A stretch of 64,000 nucleotides of DNA from Corynebacterium minutissimum (GTDB taxonomy: Bacteria; Actinomycetota; Actinomycetes; Mycobacteriales; Mycobacteriaceae): NCBI RefSeq assembly GCF_000805675.1, contig NZ_JSEF01000018.1, positions 1 to 64,000 on the forward strand. Reading direction: 5' to 3'. This document shows positions 55,000 through 63,535 of this stretch, piece by piece; position 1 is the stretch's first letter; every line of letters begins with the position of its first letter. The position numbers and the translations under genes were made by a program. The notes beneath the pieces are model-generated. The model was not told the origin of the DNA. It did not search any database and worked only from the letters and a program-made list of their open reading frames with translations.

Positions 55000-56145
55000 G
55001 TGGCCATGGGGGTACTAGAAACCTACTTCCACTACCGCAACTCGGGGATCGCGCTAGTGGAAAAAGCATCCAGCTCACCCGACGAGCTCCGCGCACTCGG
55101 CGCCGACACCAGTGACGCTACTGAACTTGCCCACCTTCACCGCGTCTACTTCGGGCACACCCGCTTCACCGGCAAACAACGCAAAGCACGCGCCGCCGCG
55201 ATGGCACACAAACATAGCCTTAGCATTCTCACCCTGATTGAGTCCTACACCGCCAAAGTCAACAAAGACCTCGACGCCTGGAACCTACGCATAAAACTTG
55301 CCGGCACACCCGCCCACAAAATCCGCCACGTCGCCACCAAGCGCCTAAAAGAGCTTCGTGTCAAGCGCACCGCTAAACCCGGAGTACGCTTCACCTACCG
55401 CTCTAAGGGACCCAACTCCATTACCATCACCGACACCCCCACCGTCATCGCCGACATCAGAGGCACCCTAGAATCCGTTAATAAAACAAACCTGCTTGAT
55501 GCTGCCCGCACCGTCATTGTCACCGGTGGTATTGGCACCACACCTGCCGTACATGCTCAAGTCGTAGTCACCCTCAACGAGCTCGACCAAATTATTAACG
55601 GTGATGGGGAGGAAATCGAACTTAACCTCACCAACGGCGCACGCATGACAGGCGCAGACTTTTTGGCCTACAAGTTTGCCGAGATTGGCTACGCCACCCT
55701 CATCCACCCTTTAGAGGGACCGGTTAACTCTTATAGGATTCAGCGGCATGCCAGCTGGAAACAACGCATCAGCCTGGCTGCTGAATTCCAAACCTGCTCT
55801 AGGCCCGGCTGCAACAGGCCAGCTGATTACTGCGAAGTCCACCACCTCATCCCCTGGCAGGCCGGAGGTTTTACTAACCTTAAAAACCTCACCTTCCTGT
55901 GCGCCTACCACAACGGTATTAACGATGATGACCCTAAACGGCCCACCGGGCGTGGTTACATGTTCCGGTTGAATACGGGGGTGAGCTACATCCCGCCCTG
56001 GGGTGTGCCAATTACCGCCATGCCCGAATACCAAGAAGCCACAGCCAGACTCGCTTCTGAGAAAGCAACAGGACAAGCCACAGGCCAGCCACCCGACCCG
56101 ACGCCAGGAACAAGCCAACCACCCGACCCACCGGGTGCGAACTGA
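55000..56145 (+). CDS. DUF222/HNH endonuclease (13E12 repeat family), complete copy
   Basis: The 381-residue protein has an N-terminal DUF222 helical domain (about residues 30-240) and a C-terminal HNH nuclease (about 270-330) with CSRPGC, EVHHLIPW and CAYHNGIN. The tail is rich in Pro, Gly and Thr. It starts with GTG 55000 or ATG 55006; no Shine-Dalgarno is seen. The last ~200 residues are nearly identical to the partial copy at 1-597, and homology continues about 65 bp past the stop. Members are the REP13E12 family of mycobacteria, repeated, sometimes used as a phage integration target. Function is unknown. Confidence 0.9.
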   Translation: MAMGVLETYFHYRNSGIALVEKASSSPDELRALGADTSDATELAHLHRVYFGHTRFTGKQRKARAAAMAHKHSLSILTLIESYTAKVNKDLDAWNLRIKLAGTPAHKIRHVATKRLKELRVKRTAKPGVRFTYRSKGPNSITITDTPTVIADIRGTLESVNKTNLLDAARTVIVTGGIGTTPAVHAQVVVTLNELDQIINGDGEEIELNLTNGARMTGADFLAYKFAEIGYATLIHPLEGPVNSYRIQRHASWKQRISLAAEFQTCSRPGCNRPADYCEVHHLIPWQAGGFTNLKNLTFLCAYHNGINDDDPKRPTGRGYMFRLNTGVSYIPPWGVPITAMPEYQEATARLASEKATGQATGQPPDPTPGTSQPPDPPGAN

Positions 56146-56157
56146 AGCTTCGCACCC

Positions 56158-56209
56158 ACGCCGAGACGGCGAAACCCGCGAACCACACCACGGTCAGCGG
56201 GCACATCGG
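56158..56209 (+). other. Conserved nested hairpin after the second HNH gene
   Basis: CGCCGA pairs with TCGGCG and, inside, CCCGC pairs with GCGGG around ACCACACCACGG. It has the same position and layout as the element at 612-664; one outer pair (G-C there) is G-A here. Confidence 0.5.
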
Positions 56210-56220
56210 CGATCCCGCAC

Positions 56221-56943
56221 CTAACTGAGGAGCTCAATCGTGGCTTGTGCCGCCCTGCCCAAGGGCCCGTAGTAGGCAGGACCATGCGTCGTAGCGTGAA
56301 CCGCCAAGGGGTGCAGCTGGTGCATTGGTACCCACTTTTCGTACTCTGTCGGCGCCCCATAGCCGCGCAGAATCTCCTCATAATATGGCGTGCCGAAAAG
56401 CTCCAACATGGCTAGGTCTGTCCACGGGTGCCCGCCATGCGCAGCTGGGTCAATCATGACTGCCGAGTCCGCAGTAAAGAGCACGTTGCCCGCCCACAAA
56501 TCGCCATGGATCCGCGCAGGCTCCACATCCCAGGACGCTGCTTGAAGGGCGTCGGTGGCGCGCTGGGTGACGTCGCGAAGCTCCTGCGGCAGCGTCACCA
56601 AAAAGGGAAGTACGCGCTGCTGCGCGTAGAACTCTCCCCAATTCGAGCATGGTTCACAGGGCTGCTCCACGCGCCCGATGAAGTTCGCACCTTCCCATCC
56701 CTCGGGCGGAGCACCGAAGGCCGAAGCACCTGACTCATGTACCTCGCGAAGCGCCGCACCGAAGGTACGCGCTGCCTGGACGCTCGGACGCGCCTGCGCT
56801 ACGCGACGCGTACTAATCGTCGAATCCGTCAACCCCGCGACCTCAACCACGACGTCTTTACGTGCGGCTGCTAACCAGCGCAGGCCCGCGGCCTCCGCGC
56901 CGGCTTGGTCGGGTCGTGCTACTGACTTGGTGTAAACATCCAT
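56221..56943 (-). CDS. Fructosamine kinase/aminoglycoside phosphotransferase-like kinase
   Basis: The 240-residue protein has the catalytic loop and metal site of the FN3K/APH fold: RIHGDLWAGNVLF (HGDxxxxN) and VMIDPAAHGGHPWTDLAML (DPA replacing DFG), with the block FIGRVEQPCEPCSNWGEFYAQQRV upstream. This set is characteristic of bacterial fructosamine-3-kinase family proteins, which phosphorylate glycated amines or ribulosamines. It is short for the family at the N-terminus, where the nucleotide lobe is reduced. The start is ATG 56943. Confidence 0.88.
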   Translation of the reverse strand: MDVYTKSVARPDQAGAEAAGLRWLAAARKDVVVEVAGLTDSTISTRRVAQARPSVQAARTFGAALREVHESGASAFGAPPEGWEGANFIGRVEQPCEPCSNWGEFYAQQRVLPFLVTLPQELRDVTQRATDALQAASWDVEPARIHGDLWAGNVLFTADSAVMIDPAAHGGHPWTDLAMLELFGTPYYEEILRGYGAPTEYEKWVPMHQLHPLAVHATTHGPAYYGPLGRAAQATIELLS

Positions 56944-56958
56944 GCACCCCAGCATAGG

Positions 56959-56988
56959 AAAAGGCCGCCTCCCTACACGGAGACGGCC
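56959..56988 (-). terminator. Terminator after tRNA-Ala
   Basis: On the minus strand GGCCGTCTCC pairs with GGGAGGCGGCC and is followed by TTTT. It lies between the tRNA and the kinase start, about 5 bp after the tRNA 3' end. Confidence 0.85.
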
Positions 56989-56993
56989 ATCGG

Positions 56994-57066
56994 TGGAGCT
57001 AACGGGATTCGAACCCGTGACCCCCACACTGCCAGTGTGGTGCGCTACCAACTGCGCCATAGCCCC
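56994..57066 (-). tRNA. tRNA-Ala(GGC)
   Basis: Minus-strand cloverleaf of 73 nt. Acceptor stem is GGGGCTA/TAGCTCC with one G-T pair and discriminator A. The anticodon stem CCACA/TGTGG encloses loop CTGGCAG, giving anticodon GGC for GCC codons. The T-arm contains GGTTCGAATCC. Confidence 0.97.
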
Positions 57067-57112
57067 TCATAACGAGGTACAACCTTTGCGGTTGCAACTC
57101 GTAACAATATAT

Positions 57113-57152
57113 CGCGCCCCAATTCGCGAACCAAATCGCGAGTTGGGGCGCG
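57113..57152 (-). terminator. Terminator after the DsbA-like gene
   Basis: CGCGCCCCAATTCGCG and CGCGAGTTGGGGCGCG form a 16-bp stem with one wobble and an 8-nt loop, 16 bp past the stop codon at 57168. A second, smaller hairpin (57072-57102) lies between it and tRNA-Ala. Confidence 0.85.
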
Positions 57153-57167
57153 TTATTTACTCAATCG

Positions 57168-57923
57168 CTACTTATCCAGGACGAGGTCAACCCACTCCAT
57201 GATGGACGTGTTCTCGTCTTCTGGAATGTCCTTGCCATCCTTGATGATGCGCGGCGAGGACACGCTTCCGGTTTCGGATTCCAGCTTCTCGTAGTTGGCG
57301 GTAACGAGTTCGTTGCCTTCGCCAACCTTGGCTTCCTGAATGGCCGTGACAGTGTCCTTGTCAGCGCCCAGCGACTTCGCGGCATCAGCGAAATCAGCCA
57401 TATCCCACTTGTCGTAAACCTTGGACTGGTTCTCCATCAGGTACTTGCGCAAGTTCCAGTACAGCTTGGCATCACCAGACTTGGCCACCTGCTCCATTGC
57501 AGCAGCAGCCTTGGAAGAGTGTCCTTTGTTGCTCTTGATGCTCTCCAAGCCGTTTTGGCTTCCGTCCAAGAAGTTCAAGGAGCGCACGTGGACGATGAGC
57601 TTGCCCTCGTCGATGGCGTCCTTCATCTGCCCATCAGTTTCCTTTGCCAGGTCACCACAGTGAGGGCAGGAGTAGTCTTCGTAGAGGTCAACCTCGACAG
57701 CTTCCTTGCCCGCCTCAGCAGACTTGAGGGTCACTGCGTTGTCCGCCAGAGACATTTCCATGTTGACGTCCTCCGCAGCGTAGTCTCCCAGCGCATCGGT
57801 CTGGGCGCTGCGACCTTGGTAGACGATGTAGCCGATAACCACGGCCACGATGACCAGAAGAACAGCGAGGCCCCAGAGGAATCCACTATTGCCCTTGGAG
57901 TTGGGGTCTTTAACTGTGCTCAT
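57168..57923 (-). CDS. Membrane-anchored DsbA-like thiol-disulfide oxidoreductase
   Basis: The 251-residue protein has an N-terminal transmembrane anchor (about residues 15-36) and an outer thioredoxin-fold domain with active site Cys86-Pro-His-Cys89 in DYSCPHCGDLAKE. The CPHC motif is that of oxidising DsbA enzymes. The cis-proline is probably in SSPRIIKDGK near the C-terminus. It likely forms disulfides in secreted proteins. The MauE/DoxX-like gene just upstream may supply its redox partner. Confidence 0.93.
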   Translation of the reverse strand: MSTVKDPNSKGNSGFLWGLAVLLVIVAVVIGYIVYQGRSAQTDALGDYAAEDVNMEMSLADNAVTLKSAEAGKEAVEVDLYEDYSCPHCGDLAKETDGQMKDAIDEGKLIVHVRSLNFLDGSQNGLESIKSNKGHSSKAAAAMEQVAKSGDAKLYWNLRKYLMENQSKVYDKWDMADFADAAKSLGADKDTVTAIQEAKVGEGNELVTANYEKLESETGSVSSPRIIKDGKDIPEDENTSIMEWVDLVLDK

Positions 57924-57980
57924 TGAACAACCTTGCCTTCATGACTTTTCTTCGAACAGATGGAAGCCTACACGCCGTGG

Positions 57981-58448
57981 TTAAGGGTGCAGTGCAAACT
58001 TGGTGAACGGACGCTTTATAGTCCACACCATTAAGACAGAATAGAAGACATCACGCAGTAGTGTCATCATGTAGTTCATCACTTGGGCATCCTTGTCCGG
58101 ATTGGCTTCGAAGCAGCCACAATCAATTCCGAGTCCGCGCAGCCATGCTTGCGCAATGCCAATCATGAACAGAACCAGCACTACCTGCCCTACCCACGCC
58201 GATTGACGCAAGAAAAGACCCAGGAGCAGCAGCAATCCGCCGCACACCTCCAATGGGCCGATGAGGTAGGACAGGTAGTGCGACCATTCAGGCGTGAAAA
58301 TCTCGTAGGCCTTGATACTCTGCGATACCGCGAGCTGGTCAGAGAACTTCGACAGCCCAGCCTTGATCCAGATGTAGGCCATGTAGAATCGCGCGAATGC
58401 ACTGATGATGTCGAGCACCAGGGCGGTACTCACCTTCTTTTTTGCCAC
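57981..58448 (-). CDS. MauE/DoxX-family membrane redox protein
   Basis: The 155-residue protein has four membrane helices with YMAYIWIKAGLSKFSD in the first third and GPLEVCGGLLLLLGLFL in the second. The MauE signature GIDCGCFEANPD places a CxC pair near the extracytoplasmic side. Members are thought to help disulfide formation or to reoxidise partners, as in methylamine dehydrogenase maturation. It is 57 bp upstream of the DsbA-like gene on the same strand. The role as electron acceptor is an inference. Confidence 0.88.
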   Translation of the reverse strand: MAKKKVSTALVLDIISAFARFYMAYIWIKAGLSKFSDQLAVSQSIKAYEIFTPEWSHYLSYLIGPLEVCGGLLLLLGLFLRQSAWVGQVVLVLFMIGIAQAWLRGLGIDCGCFEANPDKDAQVMNYMMTLLRDVFYSVLMVWTIKRPFTKFALHP

Positions 58449-58599
58449 GCATCAACCTTAGCAAACCCACTACCAGTATCTTTAATACCTTTCAGAGGAA
58501 AAGACGGGGTGCAGCACCACTGAGCCCGAAGCGGCAATTCGGAACTCTCATGGTGTCTGTAGTGGGGGCAGGCGTGGTGGTACCCCCATCTCAGCGCAG
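58449..58599. other. Intergenic region upstream of the redox pair
   Basis: This 151-bp gap must contain the promoter for the MauE/DsbA genes and the end of the pgm transcript. I see no ORF and no strong hairpin beyond a GGGGG/CCCCC pair near 58564-58588. Confidence 0.35.
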
Positions 58600-60216
58600 C
58601 TAGGAACCGAGAACCTCAGCTACCAGCGCTTGGGCTTCCGACTGCACCTGCTTCAGGTGCTCCTCACCACGGAAGCTCTCAGCGTAAATCTTGTACTTGT
58701 CCTCGGTGCCGGACGGACGCGCGGCAAACCAGGCGTTCTCTGTGGTCACCTTGAGGCCACCGATGGCGGCACCGTTGCCAGGGGCTTCGGTGACCTTGGA
58801 CACGATGGCTTCACCCGCCAACTCCGTTGCGGTGACCTGCTCCGGAGAGAGTTTCTTCAAAATCGCCTTCTGCTCACGGTTGGCCGGGGCATCGGTACGC
58901 GCATAAGCCGGCGCACCGTATTCTTCCGCCAGCTCCGCATAGCGCTGGGACGGGGTCTTGCCGGTCACTGCCAGGATCTCCGCCGCCAGCAGATCCAGGA
59001 TGATGCCGTCCTTATCCGTCGACCACACGGTTCCGTCGAAGCGCAGGAAGGAGGCGCCGGCGGATTCCTCGCCGCCGAAGCCCAGTGAGCCGTCGACAAG
59101 CCCCGGCACAAACCACTTGAAGCCCACCGGAACCTCCACGAGTTCACGGTCCAGGCTGGCTACCACGCGGTCGATCATGGAGGAGGACACCAAGGTCTTG
59201 CCCACCCCGGCGTTACCCCACTCCGGGCGGTGGCTAAACAGGTACTCGATGGCCACGGCCAAGTAGTGGTTCGGGTTCATCAGGCCTGCATCCGGGGTAA
59301 CAATGCCGTGGCGGTCAGCGTCGGCATCATTACCGGTAGCCAGGTCATACTTCGCGCGGTTCTCAACCAACGAAGCCATAGCGTCCGGCGAGGAGCAGTC
59401 CATACGGATTTTGCCATCAGTATCCAGCGTCATGAAACGGAAGGTGCCATCCACCTCCGGGTTCACCACGGTCATGTTGAGCCCGTAGTGCTCAGCGATG
59501 GCCGCCCAGTAATCCACCGAGGCACCACCCATGGGGTCCGCACCGATGCGTACGCCGGCATCCTTAATCGCCTGCATATCCACCACGTTGGCCAGGTCCG
59601 CGACATAGGTGTCCACATAATTGTGTTTCACACAGCGCTCATCTAGAACACCGTCGACCGGCACGCGCTTCACGCCCTCAAGCCCGGCGCGCAGGTAGTC
59701 ATTAGCTTTCGCCGCAATCCAATCGGTGGCATCCGTGTCCGCTGGGCCGCCGGTAGGTGGGTTGTACTTGAAACCACCATCGCGCGGCGGGTTGTGAGAC
59801 GGGGTAATAACAATGCCATCGGTGCCTGGGTTGGTCAGGATGGCGTGGGAGACAGCTGGCGTTGGGGTGTAGCGACCCCGATCATCCACGCGAACCTCCA
59901 GCTCATTTGCAAGGAGGACCTCAAGAGCGGAGACCATGGCGGGCTCAGACAAAGCGTGAGTATCGCGGCCGATAAAGATGGCACCGCTCGTGCCCTGCGT
60001 GGCGCGGTAGTCCACGATGGCCTGGGTAATTGCCAGGATGTGGGCTTCGTTAAAAGCGGTATCCAATGCGGAACCGCGGTGACCGGAGGTGCCAAAGGCA
60101 ACCTGCTGGTCAGGATTGTCAGCATCTGGGGTTCGGGTGTAGTAGGCGGTGACCAGCTCCGCGATGTCGATGAGATCGGAAGGCTGGGTTAGCTGGCCGG
60201 CGCGCTCGTGTGCCAT
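58600..60216 (-). CDS. pgm: Alpha-D-phosphohexomutase, phosphoglucomutase
   Basis: The 538-residue enzyme interconverts glucose-1-phosphate and glucose-6-phosphate for glycogen and cell-wall sugars. Motifs: [17 protein letters not shown] near residue 41, the phosphoserine loop [18 protein letters not shown], the metal-binding loop DADADRHGI and the sugar loop in [12 protein letters not shown]. This is the length and pattern of E. coli Pgm. I chose ATG 60216 because it precedes the conserved start and has AGGAGG upstream. Confidence 0.96.
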   Translation of the reverse strand: MAHERAGQLTQPSDLIDIAELVTAYYTRTPDADNPDQQVAFGTSGHRGSALDTAFNEAHILAITQAIVDYRATQGTSGAIFIGRDTHALSEPAMVSALEVLLANELEVRVDDRGRYTPTPAVSHAILTNPGTDGIVITPSHNPPRDGGFKYNPPTGGPADTDATDWIAAKANDYLRAGLEGVKRVPVDGVLDERCVKHNYVDTYVADLANVVDMQAIKDAGVRIGADPMGGASVDYWAAIAEHYGLNMTVVNPEVDGTFRFMTLDTDGKIRMDCSSPDAMASLVENRAKYDLATGNDADADRHGIVTPDAGLMNPNHYLAVAIEYLFSHRPEWGNAGVGKTLVSSSMIDRVVASLDRELVEVPVGFKWFVPGLVDGSLGFGGEESAGASFLRFDGTVWSTDKDGIILDLLAAEILAVTGKTPSQRYAELAEEYGAPAYARTDAPANREQKAILKKLSPEQVTATELAGEAIVSKVTEAPGNGAAIGGLKVTTENAWFAARPSGTEDKYKIYAESFRGEEHLKQVQSEAQALVAEVLGS

Positions 60217-60295
60217 GAGATCCTCCTTGAGACGTGGATGTACCTTTAGCTTGCCTGCTTCGCGGAGGTTTCGCATCCCAATTAGGATGGGCACC

Positions 60296-60607
60296 ATGCC
60301 ACAGACCATTCTTGTGGGCTGCGGGGCGGCGCTCGGGGCGCTTACCCGTTTCGTCCTCTCCACTCTCCTTGGCGGCGGCGCGCTGCCGCTGTTGCTCATC
60401 AACATCGTGGGCAGCGCCATTATGGGATATGCCAAGCCGCCAGCCTTCTGGGGTACGGGCTTTCTCGGTGGATTCACCAGTTTCGCCACGTTTGCTTATC
60501 TCACCTCCAGCTTCGGCCCGGCACAGGCAGGCGCCTACGTCCTGGCCACCGTTGTGGGGTGTACAGGGGCGTATGTGCTTGGCGACGTCTCCCGGAGGCC
60601 CGCATGA
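60296..60607 (+). CDS. crcB1: Fluoride channel subunit CrcB/Fluc 1
   Basis: The 103-residue protein has four membrane helices and Fluc motifs GALTRF at the start, NIVGSAIMG in helix 2 and [11 protein letters not shown] in helix 3, which provides the phenylalanine pair of the fluoride path. The start ATG 60296 is chosen for the AGGATGGG upstream. It overlaps crcB2 by 4 bp (ATGA). No fluoride riboswitch was recognised in the 79 bp before it. Confidence 0.92.
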   Translation: MPQTILVGCGAALGALTRFVLSTLLGGGALPLLLINIVGSAIMGYAKPPAFWGTGFLGGFTSFATFAYLTSSFGPAQAGAYVLATVVGCTGAYVLGDVSRRPA

Positions 60608-60966
60608 TCATCATCTCCGCCCTCGCCGTGCTTGTTGGCGGGTTTCTGGGAGGCTGCGCACGTTTCACATTTACTCGCATCTTGCCCTCCCCCACTTGCA
60701 CATTCGCGGCCAATATCACGGGAGCGGCGCTCGCCGGCGTGGCCTATGGTTATGCCGCTCATACGCACGCCCCTGAGTACTTCCTCCCGCTTCTTGCTGC
60801 AGGTTTAGCGGGCGGCTTATCAACGTGGTCCACAATGGCTAAGGAACTCGGAGAAATGATAAAGGCCAAGCGCTGGTGGCGCTTGGCGCGTTATCTGTTC
60901 TGGACTATAGGCATCGGCATCGTGGTGGCCTGGCGTGGAGCCTGGGTCGGCTCCCTGCTTGCCTGA
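60604..60966 (+). CDS. crcB2: Fluoride channel subunit CrcB/Fluc 2
   Basis: The 120-residue paralogue has four helices and motifs GGCARFTFT, NITGAALAG and GLAGGLSTWSTMAKE. The third lacks the usual phenylalanines (TWST instead of TFST-F). Paired crcB genes in Gram-positives encode a heterodimeric, dual-topology fluoride exporter. The changed motif agrees with one pore of the pair being altered. Confidence 0.9.
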   Translation: MIIISALAVLVGGFLGGCARFTFTRILPSPTCTFAANITGAALAGVAYGYAAHTHAPEYFLPLLAAGLAGGLSTWSTMAKELGEMIKAKRWWRLARYLFWTIGIGIVVAWRGAWVGSLLA

Positions 60967-60985
60967 GTTTTCCTAGGCCAGCAGG

Positions 60986-63532
60986 CTAGTCGGCGATGGC
61001 GTCGAGCGGTGGCGTCTTTGCCGCGCGCTGTGCCGGCCAGATGGCGGCAAATACACCCACAATGCCGGAGCCAACCAGCATGATGATGAGCATCAGCCAG
61101 GGCACGGTAAGGGAATCGAGGCCGTCATCAGCAAGCACGGAGATGAATGCCCAGCCCAATCCGAGGCCGAGGATCATGCCCATGATGGCGCCGAACAAGG
61201 CAATCTGAACCGATTCCACCGTGATCATCGTGCGGATCTGGCGGCGCTGGGTACCCACGGCGCGCAGCATGCCGATCTCCTGGCGACGCTCAATGACGCC
61301 CAACGTCAATGTGTTCACGATACCCAGGATGGCGATAATGACCGCCAGCGCCAACAGCGCATAAAGGATGGTGAGCATCTGGTCAATCATGCCGGCGGCC
61401 TCGCCGGCGTATTCGGCACCGGTGCGCACCTGCACCACAACGAGATCCTTGACGGATTCCTCCAAGTTGGATCGCAGCTCTTCGGTGTCAACGCCTTCTG
61501 CCGCGTTGACAGCGACCATCATCGTGTCAAGGCTCGAGGGGTCTACGACTTCGGTCGCCGCAGACTCAGAGAGTGCCAGCCGCGGCAGCATCTGGAAAGG
61601 CTCATAGGTACCGATGAGCGTCACCTCACTGGTGCGGGTGGGGTCAGGGCCGGCGAGCTCGTAGGACTGGCCGACCTGCCAGCCTTGTTCCTCCGCCAGC
61701 GACGTATCCGCGATGAAGCCCGACTCATCGCCCAACTTGAGGGACCCTTCCGCCACGGTGAGGTTGAGGATGTCGTCGGCGTTGCCGCCAATTACCTGGC
61801 TGATAGCCACCTGCGGGCCATAGTTCATCGAGGCCTGGCCATCCACCATGACAGGTGCGGAACTCAATGCCACGACCTGGCCCGCGCCTTCAGCATTCCG
61901 GGCGAGATCAGCGGTCTCGTTCGGCGTGGGGAAATTGCCCGTCGTTGGCCCGGCAAGCAAGAAATCAGCGCGAACATCCTCGTCGATGGCATCAGATACC
62001 GAAGCCTTCATCGTCGCGCCCAACATGCCAATGGCGGTCACTAGGGCAACACCCAACATCAAGGCAAAGGCCGTAGCTGCGGTGCGACGCGGGTTGCGCG
62101 CGGAGTTCGTGGCGGCCAGCTTGCCCACCGCGCCGAAGGGCGCGCCCACCACGCGACCAATCGAGGGCACGATCGGCAGCGAGATAGCTGGGCCAGCGAG
62201 GAAGAAACCAACAATGAGGTTTAACGCTCCGAGACCGACGAGAGAGGCGCGGATGCCTGTGGAGACGTCGAGAAGCACGCCCAAGACCGCAAAGATAATG
62301 CCAGCGATGAGTAGCAACGCGCCCAGAACCGTACGCACAAGGAGGGAGGAACCAGCGGCGGACTCGGTGGTGCGCATAGCTTCAACAGGTTCAACGGCAC
62401 CTGCGCGACGCGCCGGCGCCCATGCCGAAATTACGGTGACGATCGTACCCAGGATGAGCGGCACGACAACGGCGCTCACGCTCAGACCCAGACCGCCACC
62501 CATTGGCATGTCCTGCGCGGAGAAGACCGCCTTGATGGCCGCGACGAGGCCCACGCCGGCCACCACGCCCACTGCGGAGCCCACGAGGCCCACGATGATG
62601 GCTTCGGTGACAACAGAACGCGTGATCTGGCCGCGGGAAGCACCCAGCGCTCGCAGCAACGCGAATTCCTTGGTCCGCTGAGCGACGATCATGGAGAACG
62701 TATTCGCAATGATGAACGTACCCACGAGCAGCGCAATGAGGCCGAAGGCGATGAGGAAGTAGTTGACGAACTTCAACGCGGAGGAAATCTGGTCGGAGAT
62801 TTCCTTGGCCAGCTCTTCGCCGGCCTCAGCATCAACGTCGAAGGTCTCATTGAGGTGATCCACGAGCTCTTCCGCGCTGACCCCGTCGGCTGCGGCGACC
62901 TTGAGCTGGGAGGAGTCGCCGTAACGTTCGGTGAATCCCGCGTGGTCTATCAGCAGGGTCAGGCTCGCGCCTTGGTCCACGGCAGGCTTGACGACGCCCA
63001 CCACTTTCACCTCATCACGCTGGTCCGGGTGGACCACGACGAGAGTATCGCCCACGTGAATGCCGAACTTCTCGGCGGCGGAGTCATTGATGAGAACTTC
63101 AGCGGTGCCGTGGGGTTCGGAGCCGTCGACAAGCTCAGCGGGTTCGCCGACCGACTGATCAGCCGGATAGTAGGGCTCAACGCTGGCGGTGCCGCCGCCG
63201 GTCTGGAAGGCCTCAGCCTTGTCGTTAGCCGCCACGACGGTCTGGCTGCTTTGAATGTTGACCGCGCGCACGTCGGGATCGTTGGCGATGTCGTCCCGCA
63301 TCTTCTGATCAAGTGCGGGGCCATCTTCCTTCTGGCTTACCGCTGCGTCCACGCCGGTAAAGGCGGTATCGACAGCGGAGTCGAAGGTATTCGACAGCGC
63401 GTTGGTGAACATGAAGGAACCGGAAATGAACGCGGTACCCAGCACCACGGCTAGGAGCGTGAGGGCAAGGCGCAGTTTGTGCGCGAGAATATTGCGCACG
63501 GATACCCTGCGCATGGTGTTCTTCGTGGCCAT
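60986..63532 (-). CDS. ABC transporter permease, FtsX/MacB type (two-repeat)
   Basis: The 848-residue protein has an N-terminal helix, a large extracellular MacB-PCD-like domain (about residues 45-240), three helices with the FtsX block FALLRALGASRGQITRSV, four further central helices, a second extracellular domain, and a terminal three-helix FtsX domain with EIGMLRAVGTQRRQIRTM. Such exporters move lipids, peptides or lipoproteins. The partner ATPase starts 3 bp upstream. Confidence 0.92.
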   Translation of the reverse strand: MATKNTMRRVSVRNILAHKLRLALTLLAVVLGTAFISGSFMFTNALSNTFDSAVDTAFTGVDAAVSQKEDGPALDQKMRDDIANDPDVRAVNIQSSQTVVAANDKAEAFQTGGGTASVEPYYPADQSVGEPAELVDGSEPHGTAEVLINDSAAEKFGIHVGDTLVVVHPDQRDEVKVVGVVKPAVDQGASLTLLIDHAGFTERYGDSSQLKVAAADGVSAEELVDHLNETFDVDAEAGEELAKEISDQISSALKFVNYFLIAFGLIALLVGTFIIANTFSMIVAQRTKEFALLRALGASRGQITRSVVTEAIIVGLVGSAVGVVAGVGLVAAIKAVFSAQDMPMGGGLGLSVSAVVVPLILGTIVTVISAWAPARRAGAVEPVEAMRTTESAAGSSLLVRTVLGALLLIAGIIFAVLGVLLDVSTGIRASLVGLGALNLIVGFFLAGPAISLPIVPSIGRVVGAPFGAVGKLAATNSARNPRRTAATAFALMLGVALVTAIGMLGATMKASVSDAIDEDVRADFLLAGPTTGNFPTPNETADLARNAEGAGQVVALSSAPVMVDGQASMNYGPQVAISQVIGGNADDILNLTVAEGSLKLGDESGFIADTSLAEEQGWQVGQSYELAGPDPTRTSEVTLIGTYEPFQMLPRLALSESAATEVVDPSSLDTMMVAVNAAEGVDTEELRSNLEESVKDLVVVQVRTGAEYAGEAAGMIDQMLTILYALLALAVIIAILGIVNTLTLGVIERRQEIGMLRAVGTQRRQIRTMITVESVQIALFGAIMGMILGLGLGWAFISVLADDGLDSLTVPWLMLIIMLVGSGIVGVFAAIWPAQRAAKTPPLDAIAD

Positions 63533-63535
63533 GCT

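Noticed and set aside
60217..60295. A fluoride riboswitch before the crcB pair
   Set aside because: The conserved GGNGAUGG and CUCCU features of the crcB motif could not be found in the 79-bp leader.
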